In this document: piece after piece, positions 17,410 to 25,649 of the stretch | Numbering within the stretch: the stretch's first letter is position 1 | Layout: the number at the start of each line of letters is the position of its first letter | Source of the DNA: Micromonospora chokoriensis | GTDB lineage: Bacteria > Actinomycetota > Actinomycetes > Mycobacteriales > Micromonosporaceae | Direction of reading: 5' to 3' | Length of the DNA: 64,000 nucleotides | Assembly (NCBI RefSeq): GCF_900091505.1 | Contig: NZ_LT607409.1 | Span: 5,456,001 to 5,520,000 of the forward strand | Program-made: the position numbers and the translations under genes | The notes under the pieces: model-generated | Told to the model about the DNA's origin: nothing | The model's database searches: none | The model's input: only the letters and a program-made list of their open reading frames with translations

Positions 17410-17766
17410 CTATCCGCGGTCGTCCGGTGGCTGCTCCTTCGTCAGGTGGAGCAGCCACCTCTCGCCGGCACGGATCAGCGCGTAACGCCGTCGGCCGGTA
17501 CGACCGTGCAACGTGAACAGCATCCGACGGTCGGTCCGGTCGTGCTCCTCCCAGGTGCCGATGTCGGCGATCGACTTGTCGGCGTCCTCGTAGGTGAGGT
17601 GATCGAGGTCGTGGTCGGGCACCGCGATCGCGAGCCGGTTGTCGTTCGGGTTGTCCGGCAGGCCCCGAGGCACCGCCCAGGAGCGCAGCACTCCGCTCTC
17701 CTCCAACCGCAGGTCGAAGTGCGGTCGTGGTGTGCGGTGGTGGTGCAGGACGAAGAAAGGTGCCAC
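17410..17766 (-). CDS. Stand-alone LigD-type 3'-phosphoesterase domain protein
   Basis: 118-aa protein equal to the phosphoesterase domain of NHEJ ligase D (DNA polymerase ligase N-terminal family). The spacing of His10, His16, Asp18 and Arg20 (HRTPRPHFDLRLE) and His52 (PDHDLDH) matches the catalytic His-His-Asp-Arg-His set. The Tyr usually four residues after the last His is His56 here. Family activity is removal of 3'-phosphate or 3'-ribonucleoside at DNA ends. No Ku, ligase or polymerase gene is adjacent. GTG 17766 is likely; the frame continues upstream only antisense to other genes. It starts five bases after the esterase stop, so the two form an operon. Confidence 0.8.
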   Translation of the reverse strand: MAPFFVLHHHRTPRPHFDLRLEESGVLRSWAVPRGLPDNPNDNRLAIAVPDHDLDHLTYEDADKSIADIGTWEEHDRTDRRMLFTLHGRTGRRRYALIRAGERWLLHLTKEQPPDDRG

Positions 17767-17771
17767 TCTTC

Positions 17772-18737
17772 CTATTCTCGCCGCTGGGCCGGGTGGAGGT
17801 AACGTCTCAGGAAGGTCAGGATGTCGCGTCGCGCCGGTCGGGCCGCCGGCACCAGACCGGGGATGCTCAGGAAGGTGTGGACGGCTCTCGGGTGGCAGGT
17901 CAGGCGAGCATCGGTGCCGCCTTGGCGGAGCCGCTCGACGTAATGTCGTCCGTGGTCGGCCAACGGATCCAGCCCGGCCGTGACGACGAGTGCCGGTGGC
18001 AGTCCCGCAAGGGTGTCGACCATGAGGGGTGACACCCCGCGCGGGTCGAGGGTCGACGGGACGCTCAACCGTCGGGCCGCGCGCAACCGGGACAGCGGCA
18101 GTGTGGGGTTGTCGGCGTTCTCGTCGATCGACGGGTACCCGGTCATGGTGTCGGTCCAGTCGGTGACCGGGTAGTTCAGCACCTGGGCGACGAGCGGCGG
18201 ACCGTCCTTGGCCGCGCGGTGGGCGATGAGCGCGGCGATCGTGCCGCCGGCGCTCTCCCCCATGACCGCGACGGCGCCCGGGTCGACACCCCAGGCGGCG
18301 GGGTGTTCGACGAGCCGGACGAGGGTGTCGTAGCCGTCCTCGATCGGATGGGGCAGCGGGTGCTCCGGGGCGAGGCGGTATTCCACCGACACCACCACGG
18401 CCGGGCATCGGGCCGCGAGGTGACTGTTGAGCCAGTCGTTCTGCGCCGCCGTCCCCGCGATGAAACCCCCACCGTGGAAGGACACGATCAGCGGCAGGTC
18501 CCGGCCGGCGGCCTTCGGTCGGTGGACGCGCAGCACCAGACGGCGGCCCGGAAGGTCGATAGTCTCCTCCGAAACCTGGGCGCGACGGTCGACACGGCCG
18601 GTGACGACCCAGGCGGCTCGGGACGTCGCCGCCCGGTTGGCCCTGTCCCGCGCGAGGATCACCTGGTCGTCGCTCATGGCTTCCCAGTCCTGCGTGTCCC
18701 TGAGCAGACGGGTGCCGAGTGGAGCCGTGGTTCTCAT
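17772..18737 (-). CDS. Alpha/beta hydrolase, hormone-sensitive-lipase-type esterase
   Basis: 321-aa esterase. The oxyanion-hole motif HGGGF (VSFHGGGFIAG) is near residue 86, the nucleophile motif GESAGG near 157. An Asp in TAGLDPLADH and a His in AVHTFLSIPG complete the triad. No signal peptide, so cytosolic. Start ATG 18737 follows AGGAGGG. Co-transcribed with the phosphoesterase-domain gene. Substrate unknown; short-chain esters are typical. Confidence 0.9.
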   Translation of the reverse strand: MRTTAPLGTRLLRDTQDWEAMSDDQVILARDRANRAATSRAAWVVTGRVDRRAQVSEETIDLPGRRLVLRVHRPKAAGRDLPLIVSFHGGGFIAGTAAQNDWLNSHLAARCPAVVVSVEYRLAPEHPLPHPIEDGYDTLVRLVEHPAAWGVDPGAVAVMGESAGGTIAALIAHRAAKDGPPLVAQVLNYPVTDWTDTMTGYPSIDENADNPTLPLSRLRAARRLSVPSTLDPRGVSPLMVDTLAGLPPALVVTAGLDPLADHGRHYVERLRQGGTDARLTCHPRAVHTFLSIPGLVPAARPARRDILTFLRRYLHPAQRRE

Positions 18738-18847
18738 GAGTCCCTCCTGGGCGTGCCGACGCTGGGGGCTCACTGTCACAGTCCGTGCCCTCGGGTGGCT
18801 TGGACGAATGTTCCCGGCCGGTCAGCCATCGGCTCTGCGCGAGTGCG

Positions 18848-19690
18848 TCAGCGCCGGGCCGGCCACGCGACGTCGTCGACGGCGAGGAACGGCGCCCTGG
18901 CGACCTGCGCGGGCGTCGATCCGGTGAACGTCGTGACGTCCCGATGAAGGTGGGACTGGTCCGCGTAGCCGCTGTCCGCCGCCACCGCGGCGGGGGTGTG
19001 ACCGGCGGCGAGGAGATGCGCGGCGTGGTCGAACCGGATGAGCTGAGCGGCCCGCTTGGGGGTGACGCCGATCTGCGACCGGAAGCGTGACCACAACCGC
19101 TTACGGCTCCATCCGACCTCGGCGGCCAGCCGGTCGATCCGCAGCTGCCCTCGGCTGTCCACCATCCGTGCCCAGGAGAAGGCGACCTCCGGATCGACAG
19201 CGCGTCCCGCGTCGTGACGTCGCGCCAACGCGGCCTCGGCGACCGTGAACCGGTCCTCCCACGACGTGGCGGCGCGCAGCCGTTCCTGGGTCCGCAGGGC
19301 GTCGCGTCCCCAGAGATCGTCGAGGTCGAGCACGGCTCCGCTCACCTCGGACGCGGCACCGAGGACCGCATGCGCCACCACCGGCGACATCCGCACCTGA
19401 AGACACGCGAAGCTGCCCGGCTGGCCCTGCCCGCGGACACGGTTGGGGGCGAGCCCCGCGACGACGGGCCCCCGCCGTTCCTGCCCGTTGCCGTCATCGA
19501 TGACCAGCGGAAGGTCGCCGAGGTCGAAGACCACAGTGACACCCGGGTGGGGGATCACCTCGACGTCGACGAAAGTGTTGGCCCGGTCGCTGAACCCCGC
19601 CATGGTGGTGCCCGGCAGCCGACCCGGCCGCGTCGGGACGGCGATGTCCCACTGAGGCACATCGGCGCGAGTCTGCCCACCGGGACGCAC
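18848..19690 (-). CDS. AraC-family transcriptional regulator
   Basis: 280-aa protein with a poorly conserved N-terminal sensor half and a C-terminal double HTH (about 170-270: LRIDRLAAEVGWSRKRLWSRFRSQIGVTPKRAAQLIRF...AAVAADSGYADQSHLHRDVTTFTG). GTG 19690 is the first available start; its ribosome site is weak, so the true start may lie slightly inside. Its promoter faces away from the esterase gene. The inducer is unknown. Confidence 0.85.
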   Translation of the reverse strand: MRPGGQTRADVPQWDIAVPTRPGRLPGTTMAGFSDRANTFVDVEVIPHPGVTVVFDLGDLPLVIDDGNGQERRGPVVAGLAPNRVRGQGQPGSFACLQVRMSPVVAHAVLGAASEVSGAVLDLDDLWGRDALRTQERLRAATSWEDRFTVAEAALARRHDAGRAVDPEVAFSWARMVDSRGQLRIDRLAAEVGWSRKRLWSRFRSQIGVTPKRAAQLIRFDHAAHLLAAGHTPAAVAADSGYADQSHLHRDVTTFTGSTPAQVARAPFLAVDDVAWPARR

Positions 19691-19770
19691 GTGACGATCG
19701 TACGGAGCAACCGCACACCGCCAGGCCCCGGCGGCACGTCGTCAGGACGCGCCGCCGGGCGTGGTCGCGC

Positions 19771-20178
19771 TCAGGAGCTACAGGTGTTGAGCATGCTCTG
19801 CAGGGCGGACTTCTCCGACGACGGCAACGTCAGGCCCCAGCTGTACTTCACGGTGATCCACATCTTGCTGTGGGTGCACCGGTACGACGACAGCGGCGGC
19901 TGCCAGGTGGACGGGTCCTGGTCGCCCTTGGACTGGTTGACGTTGTCCGTTACCGCGATCAACTGCGGCCGGCTCAGGTCGTAGGCGAAGCTCTGCCGAC
20001 GGCTGGTCGTCCACAAGCTCGCGCCGGAGCGCCACGCCTCCGCCAGGGGCACCACGTGATCGATGTCGACGTCGGAGGCCGCCGGGTCTCCTCTGCGGGG
20101 CTGGAGGACAACCATCTCCGGCGACCATGGCGTTCGATCGATGCGTTGCTGAAGACTTGCCATACAGCTTCTGAGCAA
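19771..20178 (-). pseudogene. 5'-truncated DUF1524/GmrSD-type HNH nuclease
   Basis: The C-terminal half of a secreted HNH nuclease is intact: DVDIDHVVPLAEAWRSGAS, the Asn motif AVTDNVNQSKGDQDP, then WQPP and the usual NTC end. Family members carry a signal peptide and about 100 further residues before DVDIDHVV. Here the upstream 40 codons (MLRSCMASLQQRI...) are unrelated and no signal peptide or missing half is found in any frame up to the neighbouring gene. I read it as a remnant left by a deletion; a short functional protein is less likely. Confidence 0.65.
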
Positions 20179-20233
20179 ACGGATCGGCTGGCAACCGTCG
20201 ATCGCGTGCCGCGGCGGCGCGCGCGTCCAGCCC

Positions 20234-21412
20234 TCAGGCGACGGCGGCGGCCATCCGGCGTACCGCCTCGGTGATCAGTTCCGGTGCGGTCGCCAGGTTC
20301 AGCCGCACATGCCCGCCGCCGCCGGTGCCGAAGGCCGTACCGGGGTTGAGCGCCACCCGGCCCCGGTCGAGGAACACGCCGGCGGGGTCGTCGCCGAGGC
20401 CCAGGGCCCGACAGTCGAGCCAGGCGAGGTAGGTGGCCTGGCCGGGTTGGTACCGGACGGCCGGCAGGTGCTCGGCGAGCAGCGCCGCGAGGAGTCGACG
20501 GTTGTCGTCCAGGCCGGTCAACACCGCGTCGAGCCACTCGCCGCCGTCGCGGAAGGCGGCGGTGTGGGCGATCACGCCGAGGTGGCTGGTGCTGACGCTG
20601 GCCTCGAACGGAACCCGGGCGAGATCTCCCGCCGCCGCCGGGCCGGCGATGAGCATCGCGCCGCGCAGACCGGCCAGGTTCCACCCCTTGGAGGCGGACA
20701 TCAGCGACAGGCCGTCCTCCGCTCCGGGCACCGAGAGGTACGGCGTGAACCGCGCTCCCCCGAGCACCACCGGGGCGTGGATCTCGTCGGCGACGACTCG
20801 TACCCCGTGCTGGTCGGCGAGACCGGCGACGGCGGCCAACTCGGTCGCGGTGTGCAGGACGCCGGTCGGGTTGTGGGGGTTGCACAGCAGGTACGCGGCG
20901 GGCCGGCCACCGGCCCGAGCCTGCCCGAACGCGTCCTTCAGGGCGCCGAGGTCGAGTCGCAGATCCTCGCCGAGCGGGGCCTCGACGATCCGGCGGCCGG
21001 CGTGCGTGACGAACTCGTAGAACGGCGGGTAGACCGGGCAGTTGACGACCACCGCGTCTCCGACGTCGGTGACCAGCCGCAACGCCTCGACGACGCCGTG
21101 CATCACGTCGGGCACCAGTGCGGTGCGTTCCACGGCCAGGCCGTCCCAACCCCACCGACGGTGGGCGAACTCGGCCAGTGCCTGCGGGTACGCCGTGCCG
21201 GTGGTGTAGCCGGTGTCGCCGCGCGCGACGGCGTCGGTGATCGCCCGCGCCACCGGTTCGGCCAGCGGCACGTCCATCTCCGCCACCCAGAGCGGCAGCA
21301 CGTCGTCGGGGTACTCCTGCCACTTGAGGCTGGTCCGCTGCCGCAGCTGGCCGATCGTGAGCTGGCGGAGGGGGTTCGCCGAGTCCCGGGCACCGCTGAG
21401 CACACCACTCAT
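20234..21412 (-). CDS. PLP-dependent C-S lyase / aminotransferase (MalY/PatB family)
   Basis: 392-aa fold-type I PLP enzyme. MalY/PatB features are LPLWVAEMDVP near residue 40, GYTTG near 68, CNPHNPTG near 178, DEIHAPVV near 208 and the PLP lysine in SASKGWNLAGLRG near 235. The family cleaves cystathionine or other cysteine S-conjugates to pyruvate, ammonia and a thiol. Length is normal. It is divergent from the small membrane protein gene. Specific substrate unknown. Confidence 0.92.
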   Translation of the reverse strand: MSGVLSGARDSANPLRQLTIGQLRQRTSLKWQEYPDDVLPLWVAEMDVPLAEPVARAITDAVARGDTGYTTGTAYPQALAEFAHRRWGWDGLAVERTALVPDVMHGVVEALRLVTDVGDAVVVNCPVYPPFYEFVTHAGRRIVEAPLGEDLRLDLGALKDAFGQARAGGRPAAYLLCNPHNPTGVLHTATELAAVAGLADQHGVRVVADEIHAPVVLGGARFTPYLSVPGAEDGLSLMSASKGWNLAGLRGAMLIAGPAAAGDLARVPFEASVSTSHLGVIAHTAAFRDGGEWLDAVLTGLDDNRRLLAALLAEHLPAVRYQPGQATYLAWLDCRALGLGDDPAGVFLDRGRVALNPGTAFGTGGGGHVRLNLATAPELITEAVRRMAAAVA

Positions 21413-21525
21413 GGCCGAAGCCTAGTCCGCCGCGTTTCGTACCTGTTCGGCCGACAGCGGGGGACGTCGTCGCGCTGCGTGCGCTTGTTACCGTCGATGA
21501 GGGGCCACCTGCGGTCGGGGAGGAC

Positions 21526-21927
21526 ATGATGATCGGTGCGGTGACCGGCGGCGCAATCGCCGCTGTCCTGCTCGTCGGCGTCGCGGTGCTGGTCCGCCGA
21601 CCGCCCGACGGTCGGCGGGTAGCCCGCTGGTCGGCCCTGGCGATCACGGTGCTGGTCGCCGCCGCGCTGACCCCGTACACGGTTGACGATTCCGGGGCCG
21701 CAGCCGCCTATCTGCTCGGCGTGCCCGTCGTCGCCGCGCTGCTGCCGGTTCTCGCGCAGTGGGCCGGTCGGCTGACCGGGGTCGCCGACGTGGTGGCCGC
21801 GCTGGGCATCACCGGGTGGGGGCTGCTGCTCGGGCTGGGCATCGGCGTGGCGTTCCTGCCGGCGGTGGTGCTTTTGATCGCCAGTGCGGTGGGCGTCGGG
21901 GCTCCTCGACCGTCCGCCGCCACCTGA
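21526..21927 (+). CDS. Small integral membrane protein
   Basis: 133 aa with about four hydrophobic segments: AVTGGAIAAVLLVGVAVLV, SALAITVLVAAALT, AAYLLGVPVVAALLPVLA and WGLLLGLGIGVAFLPAVVLLIASAVGVG. GGGGAGGAC precedes tandem ATGs at 21526/21529. No family is recognised. It ends 6 bases before the HAD phosphatase start, so they are probably co-transcribed. Confidence 0.75.
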   Translation: MMIGAVTGGAIAAVLLVGVAVLVRRPPDGRRVARWSALAITVLVAAALTPYTVDDSGAAAAYLLGVPVVAALLPVLAQWAGRLTGVADVVAALGITGWGLLLGLGIGVAFLPAVVLLIASAVGVGAPRPSAAT

Positions 21928-21933
21928 CGCGGG

Positions 21934-22644
21934 ATGTCCACGCCCACCGGCCCGGCGAGGGCTGCCTCCGCCCCCACCGTCCTGTTCGACTTCGACGGGG
22001 TGCTCGTGCGCGGGGACGCGTTCGCCCTGTTCCTGCGACGCGTCGCCTTCGCGGGTGCGCGACTGCCGCTCGCCGTCGTCCTGCTCGTCCTCCTCGCACC
22101 CGTCGCCGCCGTCCCCGCGTGGCGTCTGCGGGTGGCCGGGTGGATGAGCTGGGTCGGCTTGTGGGGCCGGAGCGCGGAACGGTTGCGGACCGAACTCGGG
22201 CGGTTCGGCGCGGACCTCGGCACGGCACCAGGGCGGATCATCGCTCCCGGTCTGCGGACGGTCCAGGCTCACCTCGCCGCGGGTGACCGGGTCGTCGTGG
22301 TCACCGCGTGTGAACACACCCTGGCGCGTGCGGTGCTCGACACGATCGGCCTCTCCGCTGTCGAACTGGTGGCCTCGCAGCTCGACGGGCCGAAGCTGCT
22401 CGTGCACAACCACGGGGCGACCAAGCTGGTGCAGCTGGCCGCCCGGGGAGTGCGGCCGCCCTGGCGGATGGCCTACAGCGACTCGCTGTCGGATCTGCCG
22501 ATCCTCGACGCGGCGGAGCGGGCGGTGCTGGTCAACGCCGACCTGCGACGCGTCGCCCGGGCGCGTCGGCTGCTCGGTGACCGGCTGACCACCGTCACCT
22601 GGTGCGACGACGGCCCGGAATCGCCGGCCCGCGACGCCGTCTGA
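21934..22644 (+). CDS. HAD-superfamily (type IB) phosphatase
   Basis: 236-aa HAD hydrolase. Motif I is VLFDFDGVLVRGDAF (nucleophile Asp, residues 18-22), motif II VVVVTACEHTLA, a conserved Lys in GATKLVQL, and motif IV YSDSLSDLPIL. A hydrophobic stretch at 40-65 (LPLAVVLLVLLAPVAAVPAW) is typical of HAD-IB proteins related to SerB that may sit at the membrane. Substrate not predictable; phosphoserine- or glycerophospholipid-type compounds are usual guesses. Confidence 0.88.
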   Translation: MSTPTGPARAASAPTVLFDFDGVLVRGDAFALFLRRVAFAGARLPLAVVLLVLLAPVAAVPAWRLRVAGWMSWVGLWGRSAERLRTELGRFGADLGTAPGRIIAPGLRTVQAHLAAGDRVVVVTACEHTLARAVLDTIGLSAVELVASQLDGPKLLVHNHGATKLVQLAARGVRPPWRMAYSDSLSDLPILDAAERAVLVNADLRRVARARRLLGDRLTTVTWCDDGPESPARDAV

Positions 22645-22835
22645 CCAGCGCCGACCCCGATCGTCGGGATCCTCGGCCGGGCATCCGGCACGGGCTCGAC
22701 GGGACAGTGCATCGACTTGTGTCTATGCTGATGACACCACGCCGATGGCCAGTGCCCACGCCGCGCCGCCCCCGCGACCACGCACGCCGTCGACCGCCGG
22801 TCTCCACGACCGGCCGATGTCGATTGGAGTCTCCG

Positions 22836-23912
22836 ATGAACTGGCGTCCAACCATGGCCCCGCTGGCCGGTCTGTGCCTCGCGCTCAGCGCCGCAGCGGT
22901 GCCCGCCGGGGCAGCCGCAGCACCTGCCGGACAGCCGCGTGCCGTCCAGGCCGACGCTCACGCCGCAGCCGGCGCCGCGCTCGCCAATCCGCCCGGCACA
23001 CCGCCCGGCGCCTGCCCGGCGGGGGCCGGCTACGGCTCACCGCTGCCGGCAAGCTCCATGACGGCGACGAAGATCCGGAGTGGATTCTCGTTCCTCGAAG
23101 GGCCCGTCTGGGTGGCGGACGGCGGCTACCTACTGATGTCGGACATGGCCGCCGGCAGCGGGCCGTACAACGTCCAGCCGTCCACGATCCACCGGTTCAC
23201 CCCGCCGGCCACCTTCGACACGTTCCTCTCCAACGCCGGCAGCAACGGCCTGGCACTGAGCGCCGACGGGCAGCAGATCATCGCGGCCACCCACGACCAA
23301 CGGAGTGTCTCCGCGTACCGGCTGAGCGACCGGAGCCGCAGCACCGTCGCGGCGAACTACCAGGGCCGGGCGTTCAACTCACCCAACGACGTGGCCGTCC
23401 GCTCGGACGGGGTCGTCTACTTCACCGACCCCAACTTCCAGCGCGGCAACCGCCCGGACCAGATGAACGGCCGCACCAGCGTCTTCCGCGTCGCCGGAGG
23501 CCAGGTGTCGCTGGTCGACGACCGGCTGCGCCAGCCCAACGGCATCTCCCTCTCGCCGGACGGAACCGCGCTGTACGTGGGGGCGTACTCGGAGAACAAG
23601 ATCTACAAGTACGCGGTGCAGCCCGACGGCAGCACCGGTGCCCGGAGTGTCTTCGTCAACTACATCGGCGGCCCGGACGGCGGCACCATCGACTGCGCCG
23701 GCAACGTGTACTGGACGTCGGGCTTCGACTCGCTGGTCCACGTCTACTCCCCCACGGGCGTCCAGCTCGGCACGATCCGGTCCGGCAACACCGGCACGAC
23801 CAACGTGGCCTTCGGCGGGCCCGACCGGCAGACCCTCTTCGTCACCTCGGGCCCCCGGTACGACTCGGGCCTGTACAGCGTGCGGCTCAACGTGCCCGGC
23901 TATCCGTACTGA
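22836..23912 (+). CDS. Secreted SMP-30/gluconolactonase-like beta-propeller protein
   Basis: 358 aa. A signal peptide occupies residues 1-30 (MNWRPTMAPLAGLCLALSAAA...). The mature protein is a six-bladed SMP-30/gluconolactonase/LRE-like propeller: FLEGPVWVADGGYLLMSD, NGLALSADGQQIIAA, FNSPNDVAVRSDGVVYFTDP (metal-binding Asn/Asp), QPNGISLSPDGTALYVG. The metal-ligand positions look kept, so sugar-lactone hydrolysis is possible. GGAG precedes ATG 22836. It ends at a bidirectional terminator. Confidence 0.9.
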   Translation: MNWRPTMAPLAGLCLALSAAAVPAGAAAAPAGQPRAVQADAHAAAGAALANPPGTPPGACPAGAGYGSPLPASSMTATKIRSGFSFLEGPVWVADGGYLLMSDMAAGSGPYNVQPSTIHRFTPPATFDTFLSNAGSNGLALSADGQQIIAATHDQRSVSAYRLSDRSRSTVAANYQGRAFNSPNDVAVRSDGVVYFTDPNFQRGNRPDQMNGRTSVFRVAGGQVSLVDDRLRQPNGISLSPDGTALYVGAYSENKIYKYAVQPDGSTGARSVFVNYIGGPDGGTIDCAGNVYWTSGFDSLVHVYSPTGVQLGTIRSGNTGTTNVAFGGPDRQTLFVTSGPRYDSGLYSVRLNVPGYPY

Positions 23913-23920
23913 CCCCGGAT

Positions 23921-23956
23921 GGTGCCGGCGCCCGCCCCGAGCCGGGCGCCGGCACC
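23921..23956. terminator. Bidirectional terminator hairpin
   Basis: Arms GGTGCCGGCGCCCG and CGGGCGCCGGCACC pair perfectly (14 bp) around an 8-base loop. It sits between the convergent SMP-30 gene (ends 23912) and the CU044_5270-type gene (ends 23964). Confidence 0.85.
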
Positions 23957-23963
23957 GGCGCGG

Positions 23964-24929
23964 TCAGGGCTGCTGACCCGGCCGGTCGACGATGGCGATC
24001 CGGATCACCGCCCCCGCCGCGTACAGCGACTCCTTGCCGTTGCGCACCACCGACATGCGGCGGCCGACGTAGACGTGCGTGTCGCGGTCGAAAAGGATGT
24101 CCGTGTGTCCGCCGATGCTGCCGGGCACCCGGATCGCCACCGCCGGCCGACCGGCGGCGTCCACCACACCGCCCGACAGGACGACCGCGCCGGGCTCCCG
24201 GGCCAGCAGCTCGTACAGCGCCGCCAGCGCTCGCGGGGGCACGTAGCCGTCGAGCATCGACCGCGCGGTGGTGTACACCATGTTCTCGTCCCCGTAGACG
24301 GCCTCTTCGTCGGCGCCCTCGGAGAGGTGAAGGTCGACCGGGTGGTCCCGGAGGTAGCGGAACAACTCGTCCGGGTCGGCGGGCAGGTCGCCGTGGTACG
24401 CGGGCGGCGGGAACACGTCGAGTTCCTTGGTGGGGTCGTCCGGATCGTCCAGGCGGAGCACCTTCAGGTCGCTCCACCCGTTCGGTTCGGACTCCAGTCG
24501 GTGTCGTCCCTGCGTGTGCGCGACGCCTCCGGCCGACTCCCACCGCTGCACCCGTGCGTTGGTGTACGGGCCGCTGTCCGGCTCCTCCCGGAACGTCGTC
24601 ACGGATTCCGTGAAGACGTACTGATCGGGTCGGGCGGTGAGCTCGGGCTGCTGCCGGGCGGCGTCGGCGGCCAGCCGGAGGATCTCCGAGGCGCTGGCCG
24701 TGGGCGGCGTGCGGTCGCCCACCCTCGTGGTCTGGACCACCAGGCCACCGGCGGTCAGTGTGACCGCCAGCCCGAACGCTCCGGCGAGGCGCCAACCGGA
24801 AAGCAAGCGCCTACGGCGTCCGGCCGACCGGTTCGCCCCGGCCGTTTCGGCGCGCTGGCTGACGTGGGCCGTCAGATCGGTGAGGAGTTGTTCTTCGAAG
24901 CCGCGCGGCGGCTGATCGATCGTGTGCAC
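23964..24929 (-). CDS. CU044_5270-family membrane-anchored protein (sigma-factor partner)
   Basis: 321 aa. An N-terminal cytoplasmic stretch of about 45 residues with a basic RRRRLLSG motif precedes one membrane helix (LAGAFGLAVTLTAGGLVV), then a large extracytoplasmic domain. The layout and the gene order (17 bases after a sigma factor gene) match the actinobacterial CU044_5270 family. Such proteins may act as anti-sigma or sensor partners, but the function is not established. No zinc-binding HxxxCxxC anti-sigma motif is visible in the N-terminus. Confidence 0.8.
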   Translation of the reverse strand: MHTIDQPPRGFEEQLLTDLTAHVSQRAETAGANRSAGRRRRLLSGWRLAGAFGLAVTLTAGGLVVQTTRVGDRTPPTASASEILRLAADAARQQPELTARPDQYVFTESVTTFREEPDSGPYTNARVQRWESAGGVAHTQGRHRLESEPNGWSDLKVLRLDDPDDPTKELDVFPPPAYHGDLPADPDELFRYLRDHPVDLHLSEGADEEAVYGDENMVYTTARSMLDGYVPPRALAALYELLAREPGAVVLSGGVVDAAGRPAVAIRVPGSIGGHTDILFDRDTHVYVGRRMSVVRNGKESLYAAGAVIRIAIVDRPGQQP

Positions 24930-24946
24930 AGCGTCATCTCCTGTCG

Positions 24947-25516
24947 TCAGGCGAGGGTGGCGGCCGGGCGGGCGAGCACGGCGCGGACGACGCGACGGGC
25001 ACGATGCAGACGGACCCGGGCGGCAACCGGGGAGATCCCGAGTGCGGTCGCCGCCTCCGCGACGGTGAGGCCGTCCACGGCGACGAGTTCGACAAGCGTC
25101 CGGGTGCCCTCGGGCAGCTCGCGCAACGCCCGATAGGTGCGGCGGGCCGCCGACTCGGCGTCGATCCGTTCCTCGATGCGGGCGATGTCGTCCGGGCCCA
25201 GGTCCCGTCGTCCGGCCAGTCGGCCGGACACCCGCAGCCGTTGGGCAGCCCGACGCCGCTCGTCGCCGATGACGTTGCGGGCCACCCCGAACAGCCAGCC
25301 GATCTGGCTGCCCCGGTCCAGGCGGTAGCCGGCCGCTGATTCGATCACCGCCAGGAACACGTCGGCGGTCAGGTCAGCGGCCAGGTGCGGGTCGTCCACC
25401 CGCCGCGCCACGAACCGGCTCACCGCCTCCACGTGCCGCCGGTAGAACACCGCGAAGGCCACCGGGTCGACGCCGATGCCGGAGATGTCGCCGTCGGATG
25501 GACTGGGGTCACTCAC
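24947..25516 (-). CDS. Sigma-70 family (ECF-like) RNA polymerase sigma factor
   Basis: 189 aa. Region 2 spans about 20-90 (AFYRRHVEAVSRFVARRV...DLTADVFLAVIE...GWLFGVARNVI) and region 4 about 125-180 (ALRELPEGTRTLVELVAVDGLTVAEAATALGISPVAARVRLHRAR). GTG 25516 is chosen for its upstream AGGGGA. Immediately upstream of the CU044_5270-type gene, suggesting a sigma/regulator pair responding to an envelope signal (inference). Confidence 0.9.
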   Translation of the reverse strand: MSDPSPSDGDISGIGVDPVAFAVFYRRHVEAVSRFVARRVDDPHLAADLTADVFLAVIESAAGYRLDRGSQIGWLFGVARNVIGDERRRAAQRLRVSGRLAGRRDLGPDDIARIEERIDAESAARRTYRALRELPEGTRTLVELVAVDGLTVAEAATALGISPVAARVRLHRARRVVRAVLARPAATLA

Positions 25517-25649
25517 AGGCCGTCCCCTCTGGTTGCCGTCACACCTCTTCTTCGTAAGGCGGGACGCGGGTGTTACCGCATCGCGGAAGAAACGGGCGGA
25601 CGGCACGCCGGGACACGCCCGGCGCGACCGACACGGACGAACCAGCGGG

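Noticed and set aside
22745..24613. 622-codon plus-strand open frame over the SMP-30 gene
   Set aside because: Shifted reading of the SMP-30 gene running antisense into the CU044_5270-type gene; arginine-rich nonsense.
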